Assembly (NCBI GenBank): GCA_020746835.1
Contig: JAGPNK010000023.1
Coordinates: 1 to 64,000 of the forward strand
Length of the DNA stretch: 64,000 nucleotides
Reading direction: 5' to 3'
From: Stachybotrys elegans
Lineage: Eukaryota > Ascomycota > Sordariomycetes > Hypocreales > Stachybotryaceae
Below the pieces are notes generated by a model. It did no database searches. It was not told the origin of the DNA and saw only the letters and a program-made list of their open reading frames with translations. Below are positions 40,968-52,465 of the stretch, piece after piece; positions within the stretch are counted from its first letter, which is position 1, and each line of letters opens with the position of its first letter. Both the position numbers and the translations under genes were made by a program.

Positions 40968-41767
40968 TTGGCTAGGTCCCATTTTCGGGGCACATCCAAG
41001 CTTAGGCGAGTGTTCTCTGCCCCACCACCACCAATATCCTTTGCTCCCAGCCACTCCACTGGTGTCAAAGGTGTTATCAACGACGCTCGCCACTATGAGA
41101 CCACTCGCCGTAACAAATGGACGAACGTCATACGCAACAGCATTTTCGGTATCCATGGCGTATATACCAATAGCTACATTGGCTCTCGCCGTCTTGGCGG
41201 CAGCAGTAGGGCGGAGAAAACAGTCGTTGGCAGCATCTCGAACGTTATAGATGCCTCATTCCTTGAATGGTGTGATAGTCGCCGTCGTAGCCTTGAGAGT
41301 CAAGCCAACAGGACCACCTGCACCAAGAGAAGTAGGCCTAGCGCTAGATTTTACGGATGCTTAGACGAGGTCGATGCGATCGGATACCTCGATGCCATTG
41401 AGAGAGTCAGCAAAGACACGATTATTATCGTGCTCATCTACAACCATGCTGTATATTCCTCTTCTTATGTTACTTTCCCCCTTGGAACCAAGCCCTAACG
41501 TTTCACTAGGATAAAACCTCGGCCACTGTCAACTCAGCCTTACTGCCCATTGTTGAAAAAAATACAGATATTCGTTTTGTTAAGATTCACTACGAGACTA
41601 TGGAAGTTGGCCAAGCTGCCACGCCCGCCATTCTCGCCTACAAAAACCAAGGCGACCTCTTTGCCAACCTGACAGGTCTCGCCGAGTTAATCTCTGACAA
41701 CACTTTCAATTCAGACGTACTGGAACAACTCCCGGAAAAACACGGCATACCGTCGAGATTATCTTAA
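40968..41767 (+). pseudogene. phosducin-like protein lacking its N-terminal start
   Basis: Exon A (open from 40968, no ATG in frame) and exon B (41510-41767) join across a 59-base consensus intron (GTATAT, branch CCTAACG, CACTAG). Recognisable blocks are STGVKGVINDARHYETTRR, then RLDEV-like CLDEVDAIGYLDAIERVSK, then IRFVKIHYETMEV and TPAILAYKNQGDLFANLTGL in the thioredoxin-like fold. These match fungal phosducin-like proteins (BDM-1/PhnA type), co-chaperones for G beta-gamma assembly. The middle linker is poorly conserved and the usual acidic N-terminus and start codon are missing. Either an upstream exon escapes me or the copy is truncated. A CArG-like element (40978-40989) lies inside the open frame, which hints that transcription starts downstream of it. 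Confidence 0.55.
40978..40989. promoter_or_regulatory. CCC-N6-GGG element before the phosducin-like sequence
   Basis: CCC-ATTTTC-GGG, embedded in GGTCCC...GGGGCAC. Confidence 0.5.
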
Positions 41768-42058
41768 ATGGCCGCTGTTTTCTTATTATCGAAGCGGTAG
41801 TGGTTATGCTGCTACGCTTTAATATCTCCATTGGAGGCAACCATGCTTGACAGCGCGAACAACACATTACATCACTTCACGTTCCCAACACTATACTCGT
41901 GAAAGAATTACGTAGACCACGGTATCATCAGAAGAAAAGGATGGTTAATTCTAGAGCATTAACCCGGATAATGCATCTACTTTAGTTCTAAATTTGTTCT
42001 ATAATGCACCAGGGAAGATATATCGTGTGCCACAATGCTGCTTTTCGACACTGTCTCT

Positions 42059-42539
42059 TTATGAGTGACCAAAGGGCCATCCATTGGGAAATGCCGGGTT
42101 TGTAGTTGAATACTCTGCGCAGTGAAGTGCATGCCAGTCCATAAACCGCTTATGGCAATCAAGGCCTGTGCCGTCAAAATGCTGTGCTCCAGTTTCGCCA
42201 ACAGCAGCATAGCAGTCTCCGATGTGCACCTTCACTGCACGAGGATCAAAAGTCGGGTGTGGGCCTTCGCATGGGACAGGCCCCTCATTAAACGTATATT
42301 GGCATTCCTCAATGTGGCCAGCCCATGGCGGTCCATCCCAAGGAGCAAAATCGAATTCTCCTTCGCCACTTACATAATACTATATCATATGGGTTAGAAC
42401 AAATCGCACAAAGTTGCTGTGCTACAGTAGAACTGACCTGACGTGAGGATGAGTCACAGTCTTCGTCTTCGAAAACCGTCAATGACCAAGCTGCTATAGT
42501 TGAGCCCAAGAGTGGGAGCATGATCAAGGACAGCTTCAT
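42059..42539 (-). CDS. small secreted protein, 140 residues, six cysteines
   Basis: Exons 42539-42438 and 42379-42059 with a 58-base intron (GTCAGT donor, branch TCTAACC, acceptor GATATAG). A signal peptide (MKLSLIMLPLLGSTIAA) precedes a mature domain with six cysteines and many aromatic and histidine residues (FAPWDGPPWAGHIEEC, CHKRFMDWHALHC). The unspliced frame reads only 76 residues, and splicing extends it to a natural stop. I know no family. Size, secretion and even cysteine count fit effector-like or antimicrobial secreted proteins, but nothing proves a role. It is divergent from the LURP-one-like gene, with a CArG-like element between them. Confidence 0.65.
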
Positions 42540-42861
42540 CGTATCACGTGAGTTCTAGAACTGAAAGAGTCTTTAAAATTCCCTACTCTGTAAATTATCG
42601 ACCTCAATGGCAGGATAAGATAAGGAATGAACCTTAATCGACTTTAGATAGAGCGAAGAAGTATAATGATGGATGGATGTATTCTATCGGCGGTCAGTAA
42701 ATTGTTTCCTTGCTGGCTGCAGAGGGCATTATATTACACCGCTGGTCTTAATGTAGGCCTTTTCGTGACACATCTCGGGACACTCTTGGATCCTAGAACT
42801 GGGAATTTCGCCTAAGCGGTGAACTAGTTCTGGGACTACCAACGAAATTCAGGTTCAGTTA

Positions 42862-42873
42862 CCCTGTTTTGGG
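42862..42873. promoter_or_regulatory. CCC-N6-GGG element in a divergent promoter
   Basis: CCC-TGTTTT-GGG, 163 bases before the ATG at 43036. Half-similar TCCTAGAACTGGGA (42791) and CTAGTTCTGGGAC (42824) lie closer to the minus gene at 42539. Confidence 0.6.
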
Positions 42874-43035
42874 ACTAGGTGGATTTTAAGCTAATGTCAC
42901 AATATAACTACACTCCAGTGCATCCAGTATGCACACTGTGTTATCTCGACCTTTGGCCTTAGCAATATAAATACCCCACCGTGTCCCCTTTTTTGACAAA
43001 CTTGACGATAAAATTTTGGAGTTTCTAAAAACAAT

Positions 43036-43654
43036 ATGTCGAACCGAGTGGATCATCATGAGATTGACATCTTCAAGCCATTCATGGCTATGCTGACTCA
43101 AACAATCATTCTCAAGAAAAAGATATCTCCAATGGGGTGTAGCTTTGAAATCAATTTTGAAAATGGCCATCCTCTGATGTTAGTGAATGGCAAGTGGCGC
43201 TCCTTGTCAGGCCGCAAGAAAGGATATGATCTTTCCGGAAAGCACTTATTCGAGATTTATAAGGAGCATTTCCATTTGCACCCTACCTATATCGTCAAAG
43301 ATGGACAGGCTAATAGGATTATGGAGATCAAGAGCTCGATCCAAAGTAGGGCTAATCGTTTCCATGTCATGCTGTCTCAACTAACCCATTGTAGTCCACG
43401 GTTTCAAAGCGACGGCAACCTTAATGTACCATAATGGTCAATCGGATACGCTAGTCATGAAAGGCAACTGGATAGACACCTACGCGGATATTGTAGACCC
43501 GATTTCCAACGCGCCTATTGCCCGGTTCTCTAGGATATTGTCGAGCCGTGGTGAAGTCTTCGGTCAGCAGACGTACGCACTCACCGTCGTCACTGACGTC
43601 AATATGGCGTTAATGAGTGCGCTCTGCATTTGCCATGCGTACATGGTGAGGTGA
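43036..43654 (+). CDS. LURP-one-related (tubby-like C-terminal fold) protein
   Basis: Exons 43036-43345 and 43395-43654 (49-base intron, branch ACTAACCC) give 189 residues. The order of blocks fits the LOR family: MLVNGKWRSLSGRKKGYDLSG, LFEIYKEHFHLHPTYIV, then after the splice FKATATLMYHNG, LVMKGNWIDTYADIVD, FGQQTYALTVVTDVNMALMSAL. That is a twelve-stranded barrel around a hydrophobic helix, as in tubby C-terminal domains and phospholipid scramblases. Fungal members are of unknown function, perhaps lipid-binding. No catalytic residues are expected. The second exon is needed for the final strands and helix. Divergent from the secreted-protein gene. Confidence 0.75.
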
Positions 43655-44187
43655 ACTCACTATTACGTATACGCCCGGCCATACGGGACCAAAGGGTCGC
43701 AAAATGGAGAGAAATACTCCTTCCTTGTTTATCTTGAAGATACATATGACACGGTGAGGTTTGAATGCAAGTTGCAGGCAGAATAGACTTAATTCAAGAT
43801 AAGGAGAAGAGGCGCGCAGTCATGGTCAATAGAATTTACTAGGTGCTAGGCGCCTACCAAGACGCTCAACGCTCAAAGCGTGCCTTTCTGGGTAGGTATA
43901 ATGCTCCAAGCCGGTTATTGCCGACTGCTCGCCTCTTAGGACGTACTTAAGGTTCTTGAAGTGGGATCCATACTGCCCACCGCGAAATGAGGGGCTTAAC
44001 AACCACTTCGGAAATAATTATGTGCAACGCTGCCACGGCCCCCCATAGACGAAGCAACTATCTCATACTTTTATAGAAGACTTGATCTCTAACAAATAGA
44101 CACCATTTTGCATTGATAAGTCATATAATGTTGGTAAGCTATACTTCAGCCAGCCGCTTCATGAAAACTTCTGCTCCTTTGTAGTAA
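43655..44187. other. intergenic, nothing recognised
   Basis: No frame with support and no repeat seen. Confidence 0.3.
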
Positions 44188-44724
44188 CTATATCCAGAAC
44201 TCCGGTTTTGTCTTGTAATTTACAGCAGGCGGGAATTCTCCTTCAATCGATCCTTGATAGGGACTTGCCATATGCTGGGCCCATTTTGGAAACTCGCCTG
44301 ATAGTTCCGTCCTGCCTTTAACAGAGCTTTCCCTGTCAAGTTCATAAGGCTGCGTCGGAATAGATATGTCGCTATTCTTCTCATATGACGAACTGTTCGC
44401 GAAGAATTGGTGTTCGTCCTTTGGCGATTTAACAGCTAGATCTATGTCTGACCGTTTGCTGTTATTTATATAGTTGTGATAGTTGATTTGAATGCTGGTG
44501 TAAAGGCAGCTCTCTAGAGTGTTTTTCAACTCTCTACAACTTGATCTAGAACAAATAAGCTTGTCTATAACGCTGGTTGTACCTATGAGCGAGAGCCTAG
44601 ATGAACGCTCACGATTGCAGACAACGCATGGCAAGTTCCGCTTGTTTTTGCATGGTGGTGGCTTGGTCCCAATTAATTGGAGCTCCGCCCATTGCTGTAG
44701 CTTCGCGATGCATGTACGAATCAT
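44188..44724 (-). CDS. hypothetical protein with Cys pairs
   Basis: Single exon, 178 residues. Residues 25-64 hold C-x11-C-x2-C and, after a loop, C-x4-C (CKNKRNLPCVVCNRE, LICSRSSC), a possible zinc site. The rest is polar and Ser/Lys-rich with a proline- and acid-rich C-terminus (EGEFPPAVNYKTKPEFWI). I do not recognise a family. It is divergent from the RING-patatin gene and shares its promoter region with the element at 44869-44910. Confidence 0.5.
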   Translation of the reverse strand: MIRTCIAKLQQWAELQLIGTKPPPCKNKRNLPCVVCNRERSSRLSLIGTTSVIDKLICSRSSCRELKNTLESCLYTSIQINYHNYINNSKRSDIDLAVKSPKDEHQFFANSSSYEKNSDISIPTQPYELDRESSVKGRTELSGEFPKWAQHMASPYQGSIEGEFPPAVNYKTKPEFWI

Positions 44725-44868
44725 TACAAGAATTGATATGCATAAACAGTTGAGCTAGTTATGCTAGATAGCAAATGTCCAGGTGCAACATACGTAGGTA
44801 CCTGTATATACCAGATTTCAGTGCAGTTTTTGACGAGCTTTTAAGTTGAAAGTTTTGTTGGTCTGGAG

Positions 44869-44910
44869 GGCCAGTTTTCGGACCAAAACACCGGTCCAGG
44901 TTTAGGGACC
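44869..44910. promoter_or_regulatory. imperfect CArG-like pair in a divergent promoter
   Basis: GGCCAGTTTTCGGACC (about 44869-44884) and GGTCCAGGTTTAGGGACC (about 44893-44910) are CC/GG dyads with 7-base spacers. They are 125-166 bases before the patatin ATG at 45035. The first closely matches GGACCAGTTTTCGGCC at about 21655. Confidence 0.45.
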
Positions 44911-45034
44911 ATTGGGGATACCAGATTCGGAACACCAGGCCCAACTTTGGTTCCTCGCTGTAAAATTTTATAAAGGAGTGGCTCGAAGACAAGAGAAAGT
45001 AACTCCTTTTTTAATCAGAGAATCGCAAACCGCC

Positions 45035-48000
45035 ATGAAGCCGTGTAAGCACACATCGTGGCTAACCCTTCAATCCCACGGCCAAAACGCCGAGCTCCTC
45101 GTAACCAACCGGGTGCAGAGACTTGTAGATGGTATACCCTACTCCGATGATCAAAAGCCAAGCTTGCTCGTACTTATCGGAAATGCAACCAAGAGCATTG
45201 CTTTGCAAGAGCTCTTTGGGGTAAGGAGAACCCGTCAATTTAGATCAAGACGATCTTCTGAACTGCACCTACACGTAGAGCCTACGAGTATCTTCTTAGG
45301 CAGGCCCCGCTTGATAGTAGAAGGGGACATCTCTCTGGGGCTCAAAGGCACGGTCCCGACGTACAAGTGTCACGAGATAAAGAGGCAAGAAATTCGAAGA
45401 ACAAGTCCCGGCAGCAGCCTCGGTTCTGCCTCCAATAGCATCTACACAAAGCTCTTATTCCCATTTACCGACATCTTTTGCTTCTTCTGCGACGATCTGG
45501 GGGATTTGAACAAGTCGCACAGCATGTGGCTGCGTGGGTGGAAGATGGCTGCCAGTCTATGCTTCCAATAAACACGCGCCCAAGGATAGTCCTGGCAATA
45601 GAAAGATTACCAAGCGGAATAAAAACTATGCGAAGGGCAAAAACCGCTTTCCTTGAAGTAGTGAAGGAAATGACGACGAAAAACCTACTAGACCATGTTT
45701 CCGCGATTGATATAGTACAGCTCATTCCAGGAAGCTCACGGTTTGGGCAACTCGGGAATCATCTATTGACTTACTCGGATGAAGCAAGGAGGGGTAGGGA
45801 GGATGCTCAGGCGCTTTTCTCCCTTACTCATTTTGCCGCTCTCCTGAACAGCGCCTGTACTCACTTCTGCAGACATCAGGAGCCCTTCGACTTTATCAAA
45901 TCGTCGCGGGAAGAATATCCCGTCTCCTTGGATTGGGAAGAGCATATAGCTCGATTCCTCGAATACATCAAGTCTTCTGAACAGTTGATGGGGTTCGCGG
46001 CCCCCATTATCGCGTCAAGTCTCGTTCTTGACAGCTACCCACCCGACGCTCATTGTAAGTGCTATACACCAAGATAAAGTTTTCAACGTCTAACCTATAA
46101 CAAAGTCTTTCCTCCTTCAACGGTGTTTCAGACACTATATGTTGATGTACTCAAGAAGGCCAGCAAGAATGGGGTAATTGCTTTCACGGAATCAAAAGAT
46201 GTCGTTCTCCGAAGTGGGTTCCTCAAGAAGGTAAAAGAATGCTTTGAGAAGTTCTCAGAGACCTCCATTCGAAAGAATAAACCTTCAGCGGCAATTCACT
46301 ACAACAATCTCGCTCAACATCAACTTGAGTGGCTCGATATTTATAACGACGAGACGTGTTTTGCGTGCTTGCAGCATAGACCTATTGGTAGCTTATCTTG
46401 CCAGCATAGCATCTGTGTAAATTGCGCTCAGATCTTCGGGGCGCCTTCTGATCATGATGACTCGGAGTTCATTATCACGCGCTGCTTTCTGTGTCAATCG
46501 GAACTGCCCGAGGAAGTGAAAATCAAGATTCATCCACCCACAGCTGGTGTTGGGGTCGTTTGTGTTGATGGTGGAGGTGTGAAAGGCACGATCCCCCTAG
46601 GAATTATGAAACGAATACAAAAGCGTCTCGATCTCCCAATACGGTTCCAGCGTTTCTTCAAGGTTGCCTTTGGGGTGAGCTCAGGTATGCCCTTCGTCGT
46701 GGTGATGATGAGCCGTCATTAACGAATCTAGGTGGCTTGATTGTTGCTGATTTATTTATAAACGGCAACTCTATTGAGCAGTCGACTGGCAGATTCGAGG
46801 CATTGGCTAACCTTGCCTTCCAGCAGAGAGAACTTCTCAGCTTGTCACGTCTGCCCCAGTTTCTAAGGTTTCTAATTCCACACCTTACTAACTCTTTGCA
46901 ACCACTCCCGTATATTCTTCGTCTCTATAAGATACTCATGTCCTACTTTGGTGATGGGCTATACCCATCCAAGAATATTGAGCAGGCCCTTATACAAGCA
47001 TTTGGCACTAATAGGAGCATACTAGATCTATCCAGTGCTACAGCTACAGGCACTCTTGTAGGACTACCGGTTGCCACAACAGATGATAGGCCTACATCTC
47101 GACTGTTCACTAACTATAATGGAGTTGCTGGTACTGAACTCCAGGGTATGTAAATTTGGTTCATGCTAATAATGCGCAGCACTAACTGCGAATAGACTCT
47201 ATCATAAGGCCGAAAAAAGGATCAGGAAAACTCCTTCTGCAAGAAATGTGCGTAATAGTTAGAAGAAATACATGCTGGAAGTTGTCGCTAATTTGTTTCA
47301 GTGGCAGGGCTATCTCTGCTGCAGTTGGGTAAGTGACGGTGTTCAACCGTGAGGTCCCAGGCTGATTATAATCTTAGTTTCTTCCCACCTAAGCATATCG
47401 ATGGTGTCGGCCTTCTTCAAGATGCTGGGCCGCTCGAGAATGACCCAGCCTTATCAGCTCTTCTCACCGTCGCTACTATATGGCCCCATATTGACCAACC
47501 AGATTTCGTTTTATCGTTGGGAACTGGGGAGCCAAAGTTGCCGGAAACTCCACCTATGGTAGATGCTTCCAGCGCAATCAGGAATGGCATGTTCCTGCGA
47601 CTCTGTCGGCTATTCTGGGAGAAGATGAGAGATGGAAAAATGAGGCAAGCTCTCCAGACACAGCCGAGGTATCATCGCTTGAATGTCCACTTCAGCGGAG
47701 GTGAGCCACGTTTGGACGATGTTCAAGCGATTCCTGAAATGAAATCGAAAGTAGACGAGGACACATTGTTGTCCGCAAAGATTGATAACGTAGTACGACA
47801 TATGATTGCATCTCTATTTTACTTCGAACTAGATGCAATACCTCGCAGATATGGACAAAGATACCTGGGAAGCGGGTACATTCTATGCTCTGTAAAGGCC
47901 CAAGATCCTGCATTCCCTGCCTTAATGGAGCGTCTCAAGTCGTCCAGATTCCAGGTTGACAGCCACGCTGATATACAAGCTGTCGACGACCAGTGCTTTG

Positions 48001-48233
48001 ATGAGCATGGTAATTTCCGAAAGCTAGTGAAGCTGAACACGGAGGGCAGATTTGCCATAACCCTGACTCAAGAGAGCCTGGAACCTTGTCATATTAGCGG
48101 TGCCCCCTTTTCTGTAGAAAAATTGGCCAAGTTGCAAGCTCTGTCAGCCGTCTTTGGTCGGTCTGATCACAGAAAAAGGAAGAGATCAGGAAGCTTAGAT
48201 AAACCTACGCGAAAACGACTTAGGACTACTTGA
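45035..48233 (+). CDS. RING-patatin phospholipase-like protein (Starship PLP type), with a frameshift in exon 1
   Basis: Exons 45035-46054, 46106-46684, 46732-47145, 47196-47247, 47302-47328 and 47378-48233. The N-terminal region (PSLLVLIGNATKSIALQELF, LFPFTDIFCFFCDDLG) changes frame at a run of five G near 45498 and continues as GFEQVAQHVAAWVEDG. One base must be added to keep frame. A RING-like module follows (CFACLQHRP ... CQHSICVNC ... CFLCQSE). The patatin domain has the oxyanion loop DGGGVKGTIPLG, the nucleophile elbow FGVSSGG and, after three splices, RAISAAVGFFPPKHI and DAGPLENDP, the catalytic Asp motif (usually D-G-G/A). The C-terminus is basic (RKRKRSGS...RKRLRTT). Family enzymes hydrolyse acyl lipids, and relatives act in fungal non-self recognition. 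No NACHT/P-loop is seen. The tiny exons 4 and 5 keep phase. Either the frameshift is real or one G was lost in sequencing. Confidence 0.75.
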
Positions 48234-49419
48234 AGTTGCTTGTAGTCGCAGCATTAGATTGATAATATAGTCTATTATAGCAGTCAATGCTCCCTTCCGG
48301 GTAAGTCGTATGATATTCTTTCATTGTTTCTACCTTGTTTTGTCCCTGAATCATTTGGACTTCCTCACCATCATCTAATCAGATGTAACGAAGACATAAC
48401 GAAGTGAAAGCATCGCAGTCTTCAAATGCTTGTCTGTGATGAGTGATTCAAAAGAGGAACCTAACTTCGGTGGCTCCTTATTTACCTATATTACTATATT
48501 TTCTGCATCCTAAGCCCCAACTCTATTTCTTACAAAATCCGATATAGATAGGACTGGTACCCTTGTTCTAATAATTAGTATAGTATCTACTAGTTTCTAT
48601 ATGTTATTATTAAATACTACTATAATTATAGTGTCACAGCCTATTCGGAAGGGTGGAACAGGTAACAAGAACTCAAGCGCAGCTGTTACCAGCTGCGGCA
48701 AAAGATTCATCAGTATCCGGCCTCTGCCGGATTCTGCCCTTCTATATGCTATAACACTTACGCAGACTATGGCTAGGGGGTCCCCTCCCCCCCTCCCCCC
48801 CCCCCCCCTTCAGGGCCTGCTGGAACATATAGATTTGCCAGGGCAGTCCGTTCTGTATAGTAGGACTGTAGGCTAAAGGAAACCTATAGAGTATCTCTAT
48901 TTATCCTTACATAGTTATTATATCTGCAGGCACTTATAGTATAGATATGGTTTTATAATCTATCCCTTAAACATTTCTATTAATATTACTTTAGTGAGTA
49001 TTAATATTATGTAATAGACTATTATATTGGTATGACTATGAAGCTATGTGATTCTTTTGGCAAAAGAAGGAAGTCTGGCGTGCTAACAGTTAATATTTTG
49101 GAGCTAGAGGTTATCTATGCTTTAATTAACAGCCGATTAGGAGCGCCATGGGCAAAAACTATGTTCTTGCGCTTTCTTGTCCCTTGCTTAGGTATTAATG
49201 TCTTACTGAGTGCCTTTATTCTTTGAATTCTTGCTTATAATCTCTTCCTTAAAATAAGGAGTCTATTTATCTACCTAGTAATTGTTCACTCCTAAATTCC
49301 CAGCTCATACATTTACAAGAGAAGGTCCCTAGCGCCAATATTTAGATTAGGCTTGGAGCCAATGCGCACCTCCAGCCTGCTGTGTGCTGCGAAAGGTATT
49401 GACATTGCTGTCTGAGTCC
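48234..49419. other. AT-rich gene-poor spacer with poly-C run
   Basis: No gene is supported. 48540-49030 is strongly A/T-rich. A C-run (CCCCCCCCCCCCCC, about 48795-48810) sits in the middle. Confidence 0.4.
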
Positions 49420-52388
49420 CTAGAAACCAGATAGGCCAATGTTGCAATCCCATGGTGGCAAATCGACTAGCCGCGCGATATCGTCGCACTTGGCTCGTAC
49501 AACCAAATCCCAACAATCCTTAAATTCAGCACCCTTTGGCTCTGAGTCGATGTTAATCCAGGCCGTGAATCCATTATTGCGGCTGCGTGTAGCCTGACAT
49601 AGCTCCCTCACTAACCTGCGGGTACCAGGAACCTTGAGACTGGTACCAACAACAATAACAGCATCCGGGCGAGTCCTTAGATCGGCGCTTGAAACCTTTC
49701 CGATGGCATCCTCGTCTGGATTATACTCGTTATACAATACAAGTCTTGGACGCAGTCGCCCAATGCCACGGCCTCGCTTGCCAAGCGCGGTTTGTTTCTC
49801 GTCTTCGAGTTCGCAGTCTTTACAAAGAGGCGTCTCAGGTCCAACAAAGAGCTCTGCCTCAAATGGTTTAAGGGTGCCACACAAGGTGCAGACCATATTT
49901 TGTAGGCTGCCGTGAAGCTGAATGGTGGCTGGCCAGGGGCCCTTGATATTAAGAGGGATATTAGTAGACAAGGGCTTCATTTTAGTGTCAATACAATCAA
50001 TATTTTGAGAGTAAAGGCGCATTAGACGCCCTTCTTGGGCAAGGGAGGCAAGAAAGTGGTGGAAAGGGGTAGGCTTTGCATTCTCGGTTATCTTGGCTAT
50101 TTCCCTAATCATAGTGTGGAAGGCCTCTGTCGTTTCATTATGTTTGTAGAGAGAAGCGTCGAAAAGTTGCTCTCTAGATCCTTTAAGCTTATGTTGGGTT
50201 CTAGCTGTAGTGAAAAGACCAGTAGAGGACCGGAAGTCGGGGATGCCGGCAGAAACAGAGATACCAGCGCCTGCGATCACGGCAATCTTCTTCTTCTTGC
50301 GCAGAGCAGTAACTAGCCATTCTATCTGACTAGTGTCCTGATCATTAAAATTATTGTAAGCTTTGGTAAGATCCAGGTACTCGATAGTGCGCTCCTTCGG
50401 GGGCCGTGCTTTTCTGCGTCTCTTGGCAGGTGGTGGGCCGTGCCTATCTGTCAACTGATCATGAGACAATTGCGCTGAACGGTGCGACGTCTCGAGCCAC
50501 GCTTCTGCGTTATTTCTGGCGTCTTCAGTCTCGTCCAATAAAAAACCATAATCTCTCATAGAATCATCTCTAGATGGACTGGTGGCACCTGCCAGATCTT
50601 GAACTATATCGCTTGGTTCATCATCTAGATGCGATGTCTCTTCAAGGCTCGCTTCTGGTGGAGGGTCTGTATGGCTTGGAGACTGCTCTTGGCTCTGTCC
50701 CGTTGACGAGTGATCGCCATTATCGTCGTTGCTCGCAGATGCCTCGAGGTCGGTACCAGACGAGGTATTGCTCTGATTGGACTGATCTGTATGGCAAAAG
50801 GACTCGCTGTGGCTTTGTAGATCGAGTACTCGCCCCAGAGGACTGGTAGTCGTCGACTGTCGACTCAATGATGGGACGTTACGCTCAATGCTTTCAGTTT
50901 GAGCTTGAGTCTTGTTCTTAATTTGAATGGAGATCGTTCTTTCTGAAGACTCTACAATTGGACCACTGGTCTGAATTGAGTTCATGTGGGCGGCCAATAG
51001 CTCAGAGACAGGAATCTTTGCACAGTCCAAGCCATCGCGTTGTAGGTTCCGTATGTTGTTCTGAATTGTTGGTTCAAGGTTATACTTCTCAAAGTTTGGA
51101 ATGCCGATATCGCTACAGGCTTCGGATAGCCTAGAAACCATTCAGTTAATAGAAGAATGCATTTGCATTGAGACGGGTGCCTCACGAGATATTCTCAACA
51201 CAGGCTATGAAGATGTGTGGACACGTTATCTTTAACCCTGCCCATATGTCAATCCGCTCAATTTCCAAGAGAGCTTCTTGAGTCAGCTTCTGAGCATCAG
51301 CGATATTTTCTTTGCTAACTTGACCGAGAGCTGAGCCTAGGAATCCGGTCTCTGGACCTTGTTAGCGATGTTTGTACTTATTTTGTTATCGTCATACCTT
51401 CAAGCGCTGAATATATAAGGAGAGCAAATGGCCCCCACGTTGGTTCGAGAAAGTTCACAAGCTCACTTGTGAAAGCGCAAATCACCTCCTCCTTTTTCTT
51501 TTTAAATTCTTTGTCATACACGCCTGTTTCAGAAAAGCTAGTATCTAGATTGCGACGCCTATACCTGCTGTAGCGGTTATGGAAAGCAGCTGACCACTTC
51601 CCTGCCTTCATCGTCTGCTCGTATGATTGGAGAATATATTCTAATATTGTACTCTGGGATTGGGTGGCGTTGGCAGTATAGTTCTCGCGATAGTTGCAAA
51701 GTTGTGCTCCAATGCTGAGACTCGTGATCTCCTCTGCGGTTTCCTTGGACGTGACAAGGCCGCTCTTCCTTTTCTTAAGCCTCTGAAGTCCAGCTTTTAC
51801 CTTCCTTACATAGGATGATGCGACATCGGCCGTGGTACTATACGTAGCTTGGTTCGCCTTGCGGCTCCTAGGACTGTCAGTGGTATCATCCGTGACATCG
51901 TCTGCCGTAGTGTCTGCGGCATCGTCTGCGGCATCGTCTGTGGCATCGCCCGCCTTATCTTCTGCGATTTGATCTGTCGGGCTGGCGTCGAGCAGTCCCT
52001 GTGATTGCCATAACCCCTCGCCCTGCGAACGCGTACATGGGATTTGTCCTGGCTTGGGTGCTTTTCTGCGTGTATATCTGCTAAATGATTAATTTTTTTC
52101 CATATGTGAAGGTTTCAGATGTGTAGCGTACGAGCCGTATAACCAATTACCAGCTTGAAATATCTCATTGCAGATTTCCCGAGTATGTTTAATTGCATTT
52201 GCCTTGACCATATTGTTGTCAAGGTCGTTAACACAGCAAGGCCATGATTCAACGTGACAAAGATGGTATTTGCGATGTACGCCAGGAATGTTGCGAAGCA
52301 TATGCCGAATTTCAACCGACTCAGTATGACCATTGATAGAAATACTAAAAGCCGTCTTTGTTCTCGGGTTCGACACTGGGCTACCCAT
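49420..52388 (-). CDS. sirtuin (Sir2 class I, Hst3/4-like) with a novel N-terminal domain
   Basis: Exons 52388-52132, 52077-51398, 51357-51186 and 51130-49420, all in phase; 939 residues. The C-terminal 320 residues form a complete Sir2 domain: IAVIAGAGISVSAGIPDFRS (NAD), YSQNIDCID, catalytic HGSLQNMVC, zinc cysteines CTLC and CKDC, and VVGTSLKVPG. Before it lies a disordered acidic Ser/Gln-rich linker with a nuclear signal (PAKRRRKARPPK). The N-terminal about 470 residues are not a known domain to me: an opening segment (NGHTESVEIRHML), an Asp/Ala repeat (GDATDDAADDAAD) and an alpha-helical block (ILEYILQSYEQTMKAGKWSA, LEPTWGPFALLIYSALEG, FLGSALGQVSKENIADAQ). That layout is reminiscent of the helical N-terminal effector domains of fungal STAND proteins. 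Sirtuins remove acyl groups using NAD, and some act as NADases in immunity. Strong CArG-like sites precede it. Confidence 0.8.
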
Positions 52389-52465
52389 TTTTAACGCTGG
52401 TGATCTTTCGGCTGACCGCAAGGAGCGCATGGGGTGCGACCGCAACCTTGAGAGGAATTTCTAAT

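Noticed and set aside
40860..41156. Minus-strand ORF with a WWWW run
   Set aside because: It is antisense to the phosducin-like exon and its composition is explained by that coding strand.
48601..48876. ORF next to the poly-C run
   Set aside because: A/T-rich low-complexity sequence interrupted by homopolymers; no domain.
45035..52388. NLR (NACHT/NB-ARC) domain in the patatin or sirtuin gene
   Set aside because: No P-loop (GxxxxGK[ST]) or downstream repeats are visible in either protein.
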